This document shows, piece after piece, positions 45,855 to 55,536 of a DNA stretch of 64,000 bases. The notes beneath the pieces are model-generated. The model did not search any database. It had not been told where the DNA came from and saw only the letters and a program-made list of their open reading frames with translations. The translations under genes were made by a program, and so were the position numbers. Origin of the DNA: Thalassotalea euphylliae (GTDB lineage: Bacteria; Pseudomonadota; Gammaproteobacteria; Enterobacterales; Alteromonadaceae); contig NZ_QUOT01000001.1 of assembly GCF_003390375.1 (NCBI RefSeq), forward strand, positions 682,001 through 746,000, read 5' to 3'. Every line of letters starts with the position of its first letter. Position 1 is the first letter of the stretch.

Positions 45855-47162
45855 ATGAGCAATTGGCAATCAATTTACGACGATAAGCTGGTTTCTTTGC
45901 AAGACGCTGCGCAGCAAATCAACTCTCACGACAAAATATGGGCGGGCATTATACTCTCTGTGCCTGTGCTTTTCTTAAAAACACTAGAGCAACGCTACAC
46001 CGAACTGGAAAACTGCCAACTGTACACCGGCATATTGACTACCCCTTACGACTTTTTAAAGCCCGAATATCGCCCGCACATTGAGCACCACAGTGTATTT
46101 ATGGGTGCGCTAGAGCGCAAAGCACAAAAAACGGGAAACATTACCCACACTAACTTCCACCTGTCGAACACGGGCAGGCTGTTTGACCGCATCGCATTCA
46201 ATGTTATTGCGGTGGAAGTAACACCGCCGAATGCTGAGGGTTACATGAGCTTAGGTGCTTGTGGTGGCCTGGGCTATAAAGAAGCAATTAAGCATGCTGA
46301 CAAAGTAATCGCTGTGGTTAACAATCAGCAGCCATTTATCGGCGATCAAGACAACCTGATTCATGTGGATGAAGCCACTTGGATCACCGAAGGACATCAC
46401 CCCATTGCTGGCCCCAAAGCGGAAGCTCCGGGAGCGTTAGAAACGGCGATAGCAAAGCACGTTGTACCCTTTGTGCAAGATAACAGCACCATTCAAATTG
46501 GTATTGGCAGTATTTCAAATGCTGTGGGTATGGCGCTAAAAGACAAAAAAGGGCTGGGTATTCACACCGAAATGTTTACCGAGTCAATGATGGAATTGTG
46601 CAAAGCTGGCGCGGTTACAAACCAACATAAAAACTACAAGCCAAATAAAATTGTCACGGCATTCACCGCAGGCTCGCAAGCGTTGATTGACTTTGTTAAC
46701 AACAACCCAGATATCGAAATGAGTAACGTGACAACCGTGGTTAACCCAGTAGAAATCGCCAAAAATGACAACTTTGTCTCCATCAATACCTGTGTTCTAA
46801 CTGATCTTACCGGTCAAGTAGCCTCAGAAGGGGTTGGTTTTACGCAAATTTCAGGCACGGGTGGCCAAGTGGACTTTATCCGCGGCGCGACACTGTCAAA
46901 AGGCGGCATCAGCATCTTGGTACTCGCCTCAACCCACCAAGGTAAAAACGGCGTTGAATCCACTATTCGCACTGCCCTACCACTTGGTACCGCAGTGACA
47001 ACGCTTCGCAATGATGTAATGATTATCGCCACAGAGCACGGCGCAGCTGACCTGCGCGGTTTAAACGTACCAGAGCGTGTAGAAGCGTTAATCGCCATTG
47101 CGCATCCAGATTTTCGCAACGAATTACGGAAAGACGCCATCGACGTTGGCTTGCTAAGTTAA
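45855..47162 (+). CDS. Acetyl-CoA hydrolase/CoA-transferase family protein
   Basis: The 435-residue protein belongs to the acetyl-CoA hydrolase/4-hydroxybutyrate CoA-transferase family: TIQIGIGSISNAVG, GLGIHTEMFTESMMELCKAGAVTNQHK with the catalytic Glu in HTEMF, and late TEHGAADLRGLNVPERVEALIAIAHPDFR. It transfers CoA between acyl-CoA and a carboxylic acid. The divergent AraC-type regulator suggests substrate induction. The exact acid is not evident. Confidence 0.9.
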   Translation: MSNWQSIYDDKLVSLQDAAQQINSHDKIWAGIILSVPVLFLKTLEQRYTELENCQLYTGILTTPYDFLKPEYRPHIEHHSVFMGALERKAQKTGNITHTNFHLSNTGRLFDRIAFNVIAVEVTPPNAEGYMSLGACGGLGYKEAIKHADKVIAVVNNQQPFIGDQDNLIHVDEATWITEGHHPIAGPKAEAPGALETAIAKHVVPFVQDNSTIQIGIGSISNAVGMALKDKKGLGIHTEMFTESMMELCKAGAVTNQHKNYKPNKIVTAFTAGSQALIDFVNNNPDIEMSNVTTVVNPVEIAKNDNFVSINTCVLTDLTGQVASEGVGFTQISGTGGQVDFIRGATLSKGGISILVLASTHQGKNGVESTIRTALPLGTAVTTLRNDVMIIATEHGAADLRGLNVPERVEALIAIAHPDFRNELRKDAIDVGLLS

Positions 47163-47242
47163 CCGACCCTGCACAGAAAGTAACCCCACCAGTACTTAAC
47201 GTGACAAGGCGCTATTATCTAGATTAGGTGATAGCGCTTTGA

Positions 47243-49372
47243 TTTTTAGGCAATAAATACGGCAGCGAACTGTGACACGTTGGTCGTTAGCGTCATTACA
47301 GCTTTCTAAGCTGCGTGTGCGGCAGCTAACTATTGGTGATTTAGGCTGGTTTTCTTTTATGGTTTCTAAGCTGCGTGTGCGGCAGCGAACAACGCTGCAT
47401 CAGGTGACTATAACCCTCTGCTTTTCTAAGCTGCCTGTGCGGCAGCGAACAGTTATCACGTTTTGGCTGGTGTTCGCCCTACTTTCTAAGCTGCCTGTGC
47501 GGCAGCGAACGCGTTATTGGTAGCCATGGCAAACCATTATGCTTTCTAAGCTGCCTGTGCGGCAGCGAACTTGATGTTCAGCTCACTCATATCTCAGCAG
47601 ATTTTCTAAGCTGCCTGTGCGGCAGCGAACGTGCAATATATGGTTCACCCAAAGTACCACTATTTCTAAGCTGCCTGTGCGGCAGCGAACTGTGCGCGCT
47701 GTTCTTTCCTGACATTGCAGCATTTCTAAGCTGCCTGTGCGGCAGCGAACCAGTACCATCCCCTAGCGTATCATCGCCCAGTTTTCTAAGCTGCCTGTGC
47801 GGCAGCGAACCATTGCGGCAAATCCTGATGGGCTAACGTTAGTTTCTAAGCTGCCTGTGCGGCAGCGAACTTTTATCCATCTTGCCAGGCTTTCGCGTAC
47901 TATTTCTAAGCTGCCTGTGCGGCAGCGAACATTGTTTTAGAAAGGTTTTATCTAATGAAAAATTTCTAAGCTGCCTGTGCGGCAGCGAACTTAATGGTTC
48001 ATACGGTGGGCGTTACTATGATTTTCTAAGCTGCCTGTGCGGCAGCGAACCCATTGTCAATGTTAAAGAAGTAGCACCTGCTTTTCTAAGCTGCCTGTGC
48101 GGCAGCGAACTTTAATGAAGATATGGACGTTTTCTTCAATTTTTTCTAAGCTGCCTGTGCGGCAGCGAACAAATTATGTGCCAGTTACCTAACTGGGCTC
48201 AATTTCTAAGCTGCCTGTGCGGCAGCGAACTGGTGGCTATCACTTCTAACACTAACCCGACTTTTCTAAGCTGCCTGTGCGGCAGCGAACCTGCATTGAA
48301 AACCAATGTCTCTCTTTTAAATTTTCTAAGCTGCCTGTGCGGCAGCGAACTTAAAGGGGATGGCTTAGGCGCTGAACTTACGTTTCTAAGCTGCCTGTGC
48401 GGCAGCGAACCCGCATTAAAAACCAATGTTTCTCTTTTGAAATTTCTAAGCTGCCTGTGCGGCAGCGAACCCAGTCCCAGCCGACCTCTACGATACCTTC
48501 GCTTTCTAAGCTGCCTGTGCGGCAGCGAACGCAATTAACTGGTCTAAATACCAATCGGGAATTTTCTAAGCTGCCTGTGCGGCAGCGAACTAAGTTTAAT
48601 ATTATTGCCGGCTTAGGCTCGGTTTCTAAGCTGCCTGTGCGGCAGCGAACACTGATTACATTAAAGCCGAACAAGCCAGAAATTTCTAAGCTGCCTGTGC
48701 GGCAGCGAACCCATAGCTAGTCCGCCTGCTGTTTTGCGGGTCTTTCTAAGCTGCCTGTGCGGCAGCGAACTGGTGCACCACATCAAATTGAACTCTTCTC
48801 AATTTCTAAGCTGCCTGTGCGGCAGCGAACGACGAACTTACCGGATGCTTCAACAATCGACATTTCTAAGCTGCCTGTACGGCAGTGAACGGCTACTAAA
48901 TGCTTTGACTCTCTTTCGATGATTTCTAAGCTGCCTGTACGGCAGTGAACAAGATGGAGTCAGCGTGTTGACTTACCTTTCAATTTCTAAGCTGCCTGTA
49001 CGGCAGTGAACACATCGATGATGTAGGTGGCTTTATTTATCTGGTTTCTAAGCTGCCTGTACGGCAGTGAACAGTGCCAATTATATTGGTTTCTGCAGCT
49101 GCTTTTTCTAAGCTGCCTGTACGGCAGTGAACTGATTTCAGTAATGCCTTTTAGCTCAGTATCTTTTCTAAGCTGCCTGTACGGCAGTGAACGCCCAGAA
49201 GCGTTTAGTGTGGCAGGCCCCGAATTTCTAAGCTGCCTGTACGGCAGTGAACCCTCGTAACTCTGTACGTTGTTACGTATTAATTTTCTAAGCTGCCTGT
49301 ACGGCAGTGAACCTATCTGCTTAATCAACGCTAAATCTCTTTGATTTCTAAGCTGCCTGTACGGCAGTGAAC
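47243..49372 (-). CRISPR. Type I-F-like CRISPR array, 36 repeats and 35 spacers
   Basis: 28-base repeats alternate with 32-base spacers (two of 33). Read on the minus strand, repeats start GTTC and end CTTAGAAA, with a CTGCC...GGCAG hairpin, as in type I-F. The nine repeats at 48863-49372 have GTTCACTGCCGTACAGG. The 26 at 47303-48830 have GTTCGCTGCCGCACAGG, with variants at 47303 (two changes) and 47363 (one). A degenerate terminal repeat lies at 47243-47270. Decay at the left end puts the leader at the right. There are no cas genes in the window. Confidence 0.97.
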
Positions 49373-49627
49373 AATAGTTTAAAGCGAAAAAACATAGATG
49401 CAACAATAAGCTCAGCAGAACTAATGATTTTTACCCAAATTTTTGGCTAAATTTTAACATATTGAATTTGTTACTTATTTTTAAAGAGCAAAAATAAAGG
49501 GTAAAAACCGTTTATCTGTTGGTTAATAGTTATCTGCTATTTTTTTGACTAAATCAAGAATCTGTGATTTATCGCTATATCCTTGTAAAGTTATACGCGG
49601 ATGACTAAAAAAACTTAGCAGTAGCAT
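49373..49627 (-). promoter_or_regulatory. Probable CRISPR leader
   Basis: A strongly AT-rich stretch next to the youngest repeat, with several A/T runs. It fits a leader transcribed leftwards into the array. I do not see a confident promoter or IHF site. Confidence 0.6.
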
Positions 49628-50020
49628 ATGCCTAAACACGTTGGCTTTTCCTTGTTCACAAAGAAACTCACACTTATATTAATGAGTTTTGCGGCTTTCG
49701 CCGCTATCGTTTATCACCTTTATTTTTTCATACAACCAAGCGTTACCATTACCAATAACTCTCAATATGTGATTGAAAAAGCAAGTGTTACGCTACCTAA
49801 TAGTCACTTGAATTTTGGCACCATCGCCCCAAATAACACGAACACCATCTATTATGCACTCGATCAAAATGATGGTAGCTATTTATATCAGTTTACGCTG
49901 AAAGCGCCATTGGCAAGGGAAATTACTGGCGAGTGTGGCTATGTAACGCATGGTCAGTATCATAAACGAGTATCGATTACCTTAACGGCCAATTTAACCT
50001 GGGACTGTCAGGTAAATTAA
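49628..50020 (+). CDS. Small membrane-anchored hypothetical protein
   Basis: The 130-residue protein has one N-terminal membrane segment (LTLILMSFAAFAAIVYHLYFFI) followed by an exported beta-rich domain with two Cys (GECGYVTH and WDCQVN) that could form a disulfide. No family recognised. It is the first gene beyond the CRISPR leader and leads into a co-oriented run ending in rcsF-trmO. Confidence 0.7.
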   Translation: MPKHVGFSLFTKKLTLILMSFAAFAAIVYHLYFFIQPSVTITNNSQYVIEKASVTLPNSHLNFGTIAPNNTNTIYYALDQNDGSYLYQFTLKAPLAREITGECGYVTHGQYHKRVSITLTANLTWDCQVN

Positions 50021-50097
50021 TAAAAGCGCATTTAATAAAGCTGCTATTAATAAAACTGCCAAGAGCGAGTCGATAAATAATTTTACTATCAAGGACT

Positions 50098-50367
50098 ATG
50101 ATGAGCAGGTTACAATTTGCCACCCGCTGGGGACTGTTGGGTATTCTTTTGGGTACCATCGCGTTTTTATTTAACTACCATATGGTGCCAACATCTTTAC
50201 CCGGTTATGAAATTATCGCTGCACCTGCGATGTGGGCGTTAAGCTTTTTTAGTGAAGAAACACCGTTTTGGCCTAAAATGGTGATTTTTATGTCGGGGCA
50301 ATATATCGCTTATACCAGCTTATTTTGGCTGATAGCTGCTGCTCGTGATAAGCATCAAGCGCCCTAA
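50098..50367 (+). CDS. Small membrane hypothetical protein
   Basis: An 89-residue protein with hydrophobic segments near the N-terminus (WGLLGILLGTIAFLFNY) and C-terminus (FMSGQYIAYTSLFWLIAAA). No family recognised. The same orientation and close spacing to the genes on either side suggest one transcript. Confidence 0.65.
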   Translation: MMSRLQFATRWGLLGILLGTIAFLFNYHMVPTSLPGYEIIAAPAMWALSFFSEETPFWPKMVIFMSGQYIAYTSLFWLIAAARDKHQAP

Positions 50368-50407
50368 TTACAACTTGATTTAATTCAAATTTACCAAGAA
50401 TTTTTTA

Positions 50408-50851
50408 ATGAAACTAATTAATCTTTTGTCGAACCGTATGTCGAATGGTATGTCAAATCGTTTGCTAGCGTTGACCAGCGTTGTAACTTGTAGTTTGCTA
50501 CTCAGTAGTTGCGCGAAAATCAGCACCATTAATACCAATTTAGACCGCGAAAATTTCGCCCATTATTTCTCCCCCGCAGAAGTAAAAATATTTGATTCTG
50601 AGCAAGCCTTTACTGGCAAATATAAAATGCTAGGTATGGTGGAAGGTGAGCACTGCCAAGCCAAAGCACATTTAGCTGCCCCAGATAAAATTGAAGCGCG
50701 TACTGAGGCGCGTCGTAGCGCATTTCAACTAGGTGCCAATGCCATTGTTTTTTCCGGTTGTGCTGAAGTGGGTAATCAAGGTGACAATAGGCAGTGTCAT
50801 GCCAGTGTTATTTGTTATGGCAAAGCCTATCAAGTAGAAAATCTAAACTAG
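50408..50851 (+). CDS. rcsF: RcsF-like outer-membrane lipoprotein
   Basis: The 147-residue protein has a lipobox (LLLSSC) and a domain with four Cys in the RcsF pattern: GEHCQ, FSGCAE, RQCHA and VICYG, plus ARTEARRSAFQLGANAIVF, matching the RcsF fold that depends on two disulfides. RcsF senses envelope stress. It is followed 13 bases later by trmO, the same gene pair as in E. coli, which supports the call. No other Rcs genes are in the window. Confidence 0.82.
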   Translation: MKLINLLSNRMSNGMSNRLLALTSVVTCSLLLSSCAKISTINTNLDRENFAHYFSPAEVKIFDSEQAFTGKYKMLGMVEGEHCQAKAHLAAPDKIEARTEARRSAFQLGANAIVFSGCAEVGNQGDNRQCHASVICYGKAYQVENLN

Positions 50852-50864
50852 TCAGGCAGCGGCA

Positions 50865-51614
50865 ATGAATACAAGTTCAAGCAGGTTCAGCATTAGCCCG
50901 ATAGGCACCGTTAGCTCACCCTACAAAGAAAAATTTGCCATTCCGCGTCAGCCTGGGCTCGTTACCGCGGCAAAAGGCTATATTGAGCTGGTTAGCGACA
51001 TCGATAGCAAAAGCATGGTGGAAGGACTAGAAGGTTACAGCCATATTTGGGTGCTCTTTATGTTTCATCAAAACCTTGCCCATGGTTGGAAAGCCAAAGT
51101 TAAGCCGCCACGTCTTGGTGGTAATAAAAAAGTGGGCGTGTTGGCGACGCGTTCGACATTTCGCCCTAATGGCATTGGCATGTCGGTGCTGCCAGTTGAG
51201 AAAGTTGAGTCAATCACGCTAAAAAACAATCAAACACAAACTCGCATTTACGTATCGGGATTAGACTTACTTGATGGCACACCTGTTATCGATATAAAAC
51301 CTTACATTCCATACTCAGACAGCCTTGAAAGCGCTCAAGCAGGATTTGCTGAGCAAGCCCCCGAAGCCAAGCTTAGTGTTAATTTTTCGACAGAGGCACA
51401 AGCGATGTTGCAGGCACAGCAGCAAAGTGAATCGCAAGATTTAGCGGTATTAATTGAGCAAGTACTGGCACAAGACCCTCGCCCTGCTTATCGTCAAAAC
51501 AAGCCTGACGACAATACTTACGGTATGCGCTTATACAACTACAATATTACGTGGCAGTGCAGCTCGCTTACTCAAGTGCAAGTACTCAATATCAACCCTG
51601 TTACTTCTGTTTAG
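50865..51614 (+). CDS. trmO: tRNA (N6-threonylcarbamoyladenosine(37)-N6)-methyltransferase TrmO
   Basis: TrmO methylates t6A37 of tRNA-Thr using SAM. The 249-residue protein has the TsaA/TrmO beta-barrel: ISPIGTVSSPYKEKFAIPRQPGL, LEGYSHIWVLFMFHQN, and RSTFRPNGIGMSVLPVEKV, the SAM-site region. C-terminally IDIKPYIPYSD is also diagnostic. It is probably cotranscribed with rcsF. Confidence 0.94.
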   Translation: MNTSSSRFSISPIGTVSSPYKEKFAIPRQPGLVTAAKGYIELVSDIDSKSMVEGLEGYSHIWVLFMFHQNLAHGWKAKVKPPRLGGNKKVGVLATRSTFRPNGIGMSVLPVEKVESITLKNNQTQTRIYVSGLDLLDGTPVIDIKPYIPYSDSLESAQAGFAEQAPEAKLSVNFSTEAQAMLQAQQQSESQDLAVLIEQVLAQDPRPAYRQNKPDDNTYGMRLYNYNITWQCSSLTQVQVLNINPVTSV

Positions 51615-51622
51615 CCTGATTT

Positions 51623-52492
51623 ATGTCAACCAACGCCTTTTTTGAACTACTGTTTTTAGCCTCTTTGTGGGGGGCATCGTTTCTGTTTATGCGTATTGGC
51701 TCGCCAGAGTTTGGGCCATTTTTATTAGTTGCACTACGCACCCTAACAGCGAGTTTATTTTTACTACCAATTTTGATTTCAAAGCGCCAACACCATCAAC
51801 TCACTGGCCGTTGGGCGCAAATTTTTATCATGGGCGCGTTCAATACCGCCATTCCATTTGCGCTTTTTGGCTATGCCTTGTTGTCGTTGTCAGCAGGCGT
51901 TGGTTCAGTGCTAAATGCAACCGCGCCAATATTTGCCGCCATCGTTGGATTTTTCTGGCTAAAAGACAAAATATCATTCGCTGGCATACTTGGCTTGCTG
52001 TTGGGCTTTTTCGGTGTGTATGTATTGATGTCAGGCAAAATAGCAAACGACGGCGAGGCACTTATTTTGCCAACATTGGCTGCGCTTGGCGCGACCTTGT
52101 GTTATTCAATTGCCACCAACTACACCAAACAATATTTGCATGATTTAAAGCCACTGGCGCTGGCTGCCGGAAGCCAGATCAGTGCAACCATAATGCTACT
52201 GCCATTTGCGTTGATGTTTTTGCCTGATGAAATACCAAGCAATCAAGCTTTTTACTCAGTTGCAGCGCTTGGCATATTTTGCACGGGTATCGCCTATATT
52301 ATGTTCTTCCGCTTGATAGCGACAATTGGCCCGACAAAAGCGATTTCAGTAACCTACCTAATTCCCGTGTTTGGCTTGTTTTGGGGCTATTTATTCTTAA
52401 GTGAACCAATTACATTGACTACGCTTTTAGGCAGTGGCTTTATTTTAGTTGGCGTTGGGCTAACCACAGGGTTGCTCGCACGCCGCAGATAA
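51623..52492 (+). CDS. EamA family transporter (DMT superfamily)
   Basis: A 289-residue protein with about ten membrane segments arranged as two EamA repeats (LASLWGASFLFMRIGSPEFGPFLLVALR, and GILGLLLGFFGVYVLMSG). These carriers export amino acids or metabolites; the substrate is unknown. It starts 8 bases after trmO, likely at the end of the operon. Confidence 0.9.
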   Translation: MSTNAFFELLFLASLWGASFLFMRIGSPEFGPFLLVALRTLTASLFLLPILISKRQHHQLTGRWAQIFIMGAFNTAIPFALFGYALLSLSAGVGSVLNATAPIFAAIVGFFWLKDKISFAGILGLLLGFFGVYVLMSGKIANDGEALILPTLAALGATLCYSIATNYTKQYLHDLKPLALAAGSQISATIMLLPFALMFLPDEIPSNQAFYSVAALGIFCTGIAYIMFFRLIATIGPTKAISVTYLIPVFGLFWGYLFLSEPITLTTLLGSGFILVGVGLTTGLLARRR

Positions 52493-52528
52493 CCTAATCA
52501 ACTAAAGTCATTTATTCGATGGCAATAG

Positions 52529-53692
52529 TTACTGAGACTTCTTAAACGGCAACTCTGTTTTTGCCTGTTCAGTGTAGCGCTCAAGTTGTTCATGCTCACG
52601 CGCGATAAAGTCACTAATCGCTCGATGAAATACGGGTTGATACACTTGATAACTGCCATAGATGTAAACAGGTTCAAAGCCTCGCTTTAGTTTGTGCTGG
52701 CCTTGCGCACCAGCGTTAAAGCGAGACAAACCAAGTTTGAGACAAAGTTCAATGCCTTGATAATAGCAAAGCTCAAAGTGCAAATTGTTGAATGCTTGCT
52801 CTGCCCCCCAATAACGGCCATATAGTTGCTCGTTATCATAAAAAAACAAGGCAGCAGCTACCGCTTTTTCATCACGATAGGCAAAAACAATCGCACTGTT
52901 TTTGCTAATACCACTCGTTGGTTGGGCTAAGGCATCAAAAAAAGCGGGAGTTAAGTACCCCTGATGGCCAGAGCGCTTCATATAGGTTGCTTGATAAAAA
53001 CGATAGAACTCACGCCAATGATCTTTAGTTAACTGCTCACCGACAAAGCTACGTATTTGTATGCCTTGGTCAACAACCGCTTGGCGTTCTTTGCTTATCG
53101 ACTTTCTTTTGCGCGCCGTTAGTTGTGCCAAAAATTCTGAAAAATCACCGTAGTTTCGGTTAAACCAATGATATTGCACATCACAGCGTTTTAACCAATC
53201 ATTGTCTGCTAAGGCCTCTGCATGCTGCTGAGTTAAAAACAAGCACTGAGCGGTTTGCGCATCAATTTGCTTAGCGAGTGAATTGATTGCCTGCGTAGCC
53301 TGCGACAATATATCGTCTTGATACTCTGCAAACTCCTCAACAATTCCAAAGCGCGCGCCCGTTACTGGCGTAAATGGGATTGCAGAGACAATTTTCGGGT
53401 AATATTCGATTCCGTGTTGATAAAACGCATCAGCCCAGCTCCAGTCGAATAAATATTCACCGTAAGAATGCGATTTAATGTAAAGGATAACAATAGCAAC
53501 GACTTGCTGGCTATCATCACTCAATACAAGGTGGCATGGTTGCCAGCCAGTTTGCTTGCTTACACAACCCGTGTTTTCTAAGGTCGAAATGAAATTGTAC
53601 TGCGTAAATGGCTGCGAAGATGGAAAACAGCGCTGCCAATCGAACTCGTCTATAGCTGCGCAACTGGTGAAAAATTGCGGATATAACTTCAT
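52529..53692 (-). CDS. FemAB/GNAT-like acyltransferase (COG3146 family)
   Basis: The 387-residue protein matches the COG3146 family of predicted N-acyltransferases: FDWSWADAFYQHGIEYYPKIVSAIPFTPVTGARF in the first half and FYQATYMKRSGHQGYLTPAFF, then GRYWGAEQAFNNLHFELCYYQGIELCLKLGLSRFNAGAQGQHKL in the second. The family resembles two GNAT folds in tandem. Substrate unknown. Confidence 0.88.
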   Translation of the reverse strand: MKLYPQFFTSCAAIDEFDWQRCFPSSQPFTQYNFISTLENTGCVSKQTGWQPCHLVLSDDSQQVVAIVILYIKSHSYGEYLFDWSWADAFYQHGIEYYPKIVSAIPFTPVTGARFGIVEEFAEYQDDILSQATQAINSLAKQIDAQTAQCLFLTQQHAEALADNDWLKRCDVQYHWFNRNYGDFSEFLAQLTARKRKSISKERQAVVDQGIQIRSFVGEQLTKDHWREFYRFYQATYMKRSGHQGYLTPAFFDALAQPTSGISKNSAIVFAYRDEKAVAAALFFYDNEQLYGRYWGAEQAFNNLHFELCYYQGIELCLKLGLSRFNAGAQGQHKLKRGFEPVYIYGSYQVYQPVFHRAISDFIAREHEQLERYTEQAKTELPFKKSQ

Positions 53693-53868
53693 TAACTTGG
53701 TTTTATAATGGAAACGTGAAGCTAAATCTAGCTGGGCGAACCCGAATTATTGTCTGGTTTTGCCCAGCTAACTCAGTAACTCAATAGCTGGCATAGTTTA
53801 CTTATTTGGCTAACATTGCCGATATAGCTTCTATAAGACAATCGCCTAATTCAATCTAATGGCGATAT

Positions 53869-55245
53869 TTACTGCTTATATACTTTGCCGCCTTTCATCA
53901 CAAAGTCAACATCCATTAACTCTTCAATGTTTTTTAATGGGCTGGCATCTGTAGCAATAATATCAGCATATTTACCTGCCTCTAGTGTGCCTAGTTTATT
54001 GCTCATCCCGGCTAAATCCGCGGCATTAACCGTGGCAGCTTTTAGTACGTCTTGCGTTGTCATGCCAGCTTGGTACATCAGCACTGCCTCTTTAGCGTTA
54101 GTACCATGTTTAGAGACGCCACTGTCGGTACCATAAGCGATTTTCACGCCCGATTGGTAAGCACGAGTAAAGTTTTTCAGCATGTCAGCTCCAACGCGAA
54201 TGGCCTTGGCTTTGATTGGCGCTGACATAAAGTCAGATGTTTTTGCCATATTCACCACCGTATCACCCGCCAACAGCGTCGGCACTAAATAGGCGCCGGT
54301 TTGCTTAAACAACTTTATGCTTTCTTCATTGGCATAACTGCCATGTTCCACGCTGTCAACGCCAGCACGAAGCGCGGCATTAATGCCGTCTGCGGCATGC
54401 GCATGGCTGGTAACTTTGCGCCCAAGCACGTGTGCCGCATCAACTATTGCTTTCATTTCATCATCAGCCATTTGCTGGCCTGTACCTGTGGTTGTATCAG
54501 ATAAAACGCCGCCTGTAGACGCAATTTTGATAACATCGGCACCATATTTAATAGCATGACGTACTGCCTTTCGGCATTCGTATGGGCCATCACATAAGGT
54601 TTCTGGCGATTTAAGTTTTAGGATATCAGGCGCCATGCCATCAACATCTAAATGACCGCCCGTTACTGACACGCCAGCACCGGCAATAATGCGCGGGCCA
54701 TCAACCCAGCCTTTGTTAATCGCATCTCGCAGCGCATTAATTTGTTCAGGTTGGTTTAATAAATCACGCACTGTCGTAAAACCCGCCATGAGTGTTTTAT
54801 TGGCAAAGTAAACACTTTTCATGGCAATGTCGGCGTCTGACATTTGCACGGTTTCTTTGTGGTTGTTAGGACCAAGCTCACCGTGCAAATGTACGTGCAT
54901 ATCCATCAAACCTGGCATAACAAACGAGCTAGACAAATCGATTAGTTGAGCGCTTTCACCGTATTGGCTAGGCGCAATAAAGCCTTTTTTCACCGCTGAA
55001 ATCACACCATCTTTTACCACTAGCGTTTGCTTAGACAGCGGTTTTTCACCCGGTACCGCGAGTAATTGACCAGCATGGATCACCTTAGTATCAGCAAACG
55101 CAGGCATTGAAATAGTGGCACCAAGTGCAATCGCTAACAATGAACGTGAAGCCACTTTCGGTTTCGGTTTAGGTTTAGATTTGGTTTTATTTACAGCAGC
55201 ATCATCGATAGACGCGACTAACTGAAAGATTGAATAGTTGAACAT
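53869..55245 (-). CDS. Secreted amidohydrolase family protein
   Basis: I chose the ATG at 55243-55245, which has AAGGAAA just upstream; the open frame reaches 55392. The leader contains a KPKPKPK stretch before a signal-like segment (SLLAIALGATISMPAFA). The enzyme has the metal ligands of the amidohydrolase family: MDMHVHLHGE, the Lys in DVIKIAS, His in VTSHAHAADG, His in SVEHGSYA and Asp in AYGTDSGVS. It resembles imidazolonepropionase-like or prolidase-like periplasmic hydrolases. Confidence 0.9.
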   Translation of the reverse strand: MFNYSIFQLVASIDDAAVNKTKSKPKPKPKVASRSLLAIALGATISMPAFADTKVIHAGQLLAVPGEKPLSKQTLVVKDGVISAVKKGFIAPSQYGESAQLIDLSSSFVMPGLMDMHVHLHGELGPNNHKETVQMSDADIAMKSVYFANKTLMAGFTTVRDLLNQPEQINALRDAINKGWVDGPRIIAGAGVSVTGGHLDVDGMAPDILKLKSPETLCDGPYECRKAVRHAIKYGADVIKIASTGGVLSDTTTGTGQQMADDEMKAIVDAAHVLGRKVTSHAHAADGINAALRAGVDSVEHGSYANEESIKLFKQTGAYLVPTLLAGDTVVNMAKTSDFMSAPIKAKAIRVGADMLKNFTRAYQSGVKIAYGTDSGVSKHGTNAKEAVLMYQAGMTTQDVLKAATVNAADLAGMSNKLGTLEAGKYADIIATDASPLKNIEELMDVDFVMKGGKVYKQ

Positions 55246-55536
55246 TGAAGTTTCCTTGAAGAAGATGTGTTGGTTTACACCAACTGATTTATTGTTTTTG
55301 TTATTTGCTCTGATTTTCTGCTTGAAGCTTTCGTAACTATTGCCTTGATAATAAGGCCTAATTATTTGTATTACATAAGATAGCAGCTTCACGCTTAAGG
55401 GTAATGTTAGTTCATCCTAATTATCCTGCCACTGGTCAATTAGCCACTGCAAGGAGCTTAAAATTTATTGCATATCATTTGCTTTGGTGATGATTTTCGC
55501 TGGTAATAAAAGTAAATTAAGCAACACAAGTTAGTA

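Noticed and set aside
47882..49406. Open frames through the CRISPR array reading repeated FLSCLCGSE or SLPHRQLR on both strands
   Set aside because: They are translations of the 28-base repeats; the 60-base period is a multiple of three, so frames stay open by chance.
49373..49627. Possible cas gene remnant next to the CRISPR array
   Set aside because: The stretch is AT-rich with no frame of useful length and no Cas motif on either strand.
51667..52143. A 158-codon frame inside the EamA gene on the same strand
   Set aside because: It is fully inside a clearly coding membrane protein gene in another frame and has odd, Cys/Trp/His-rich composition.
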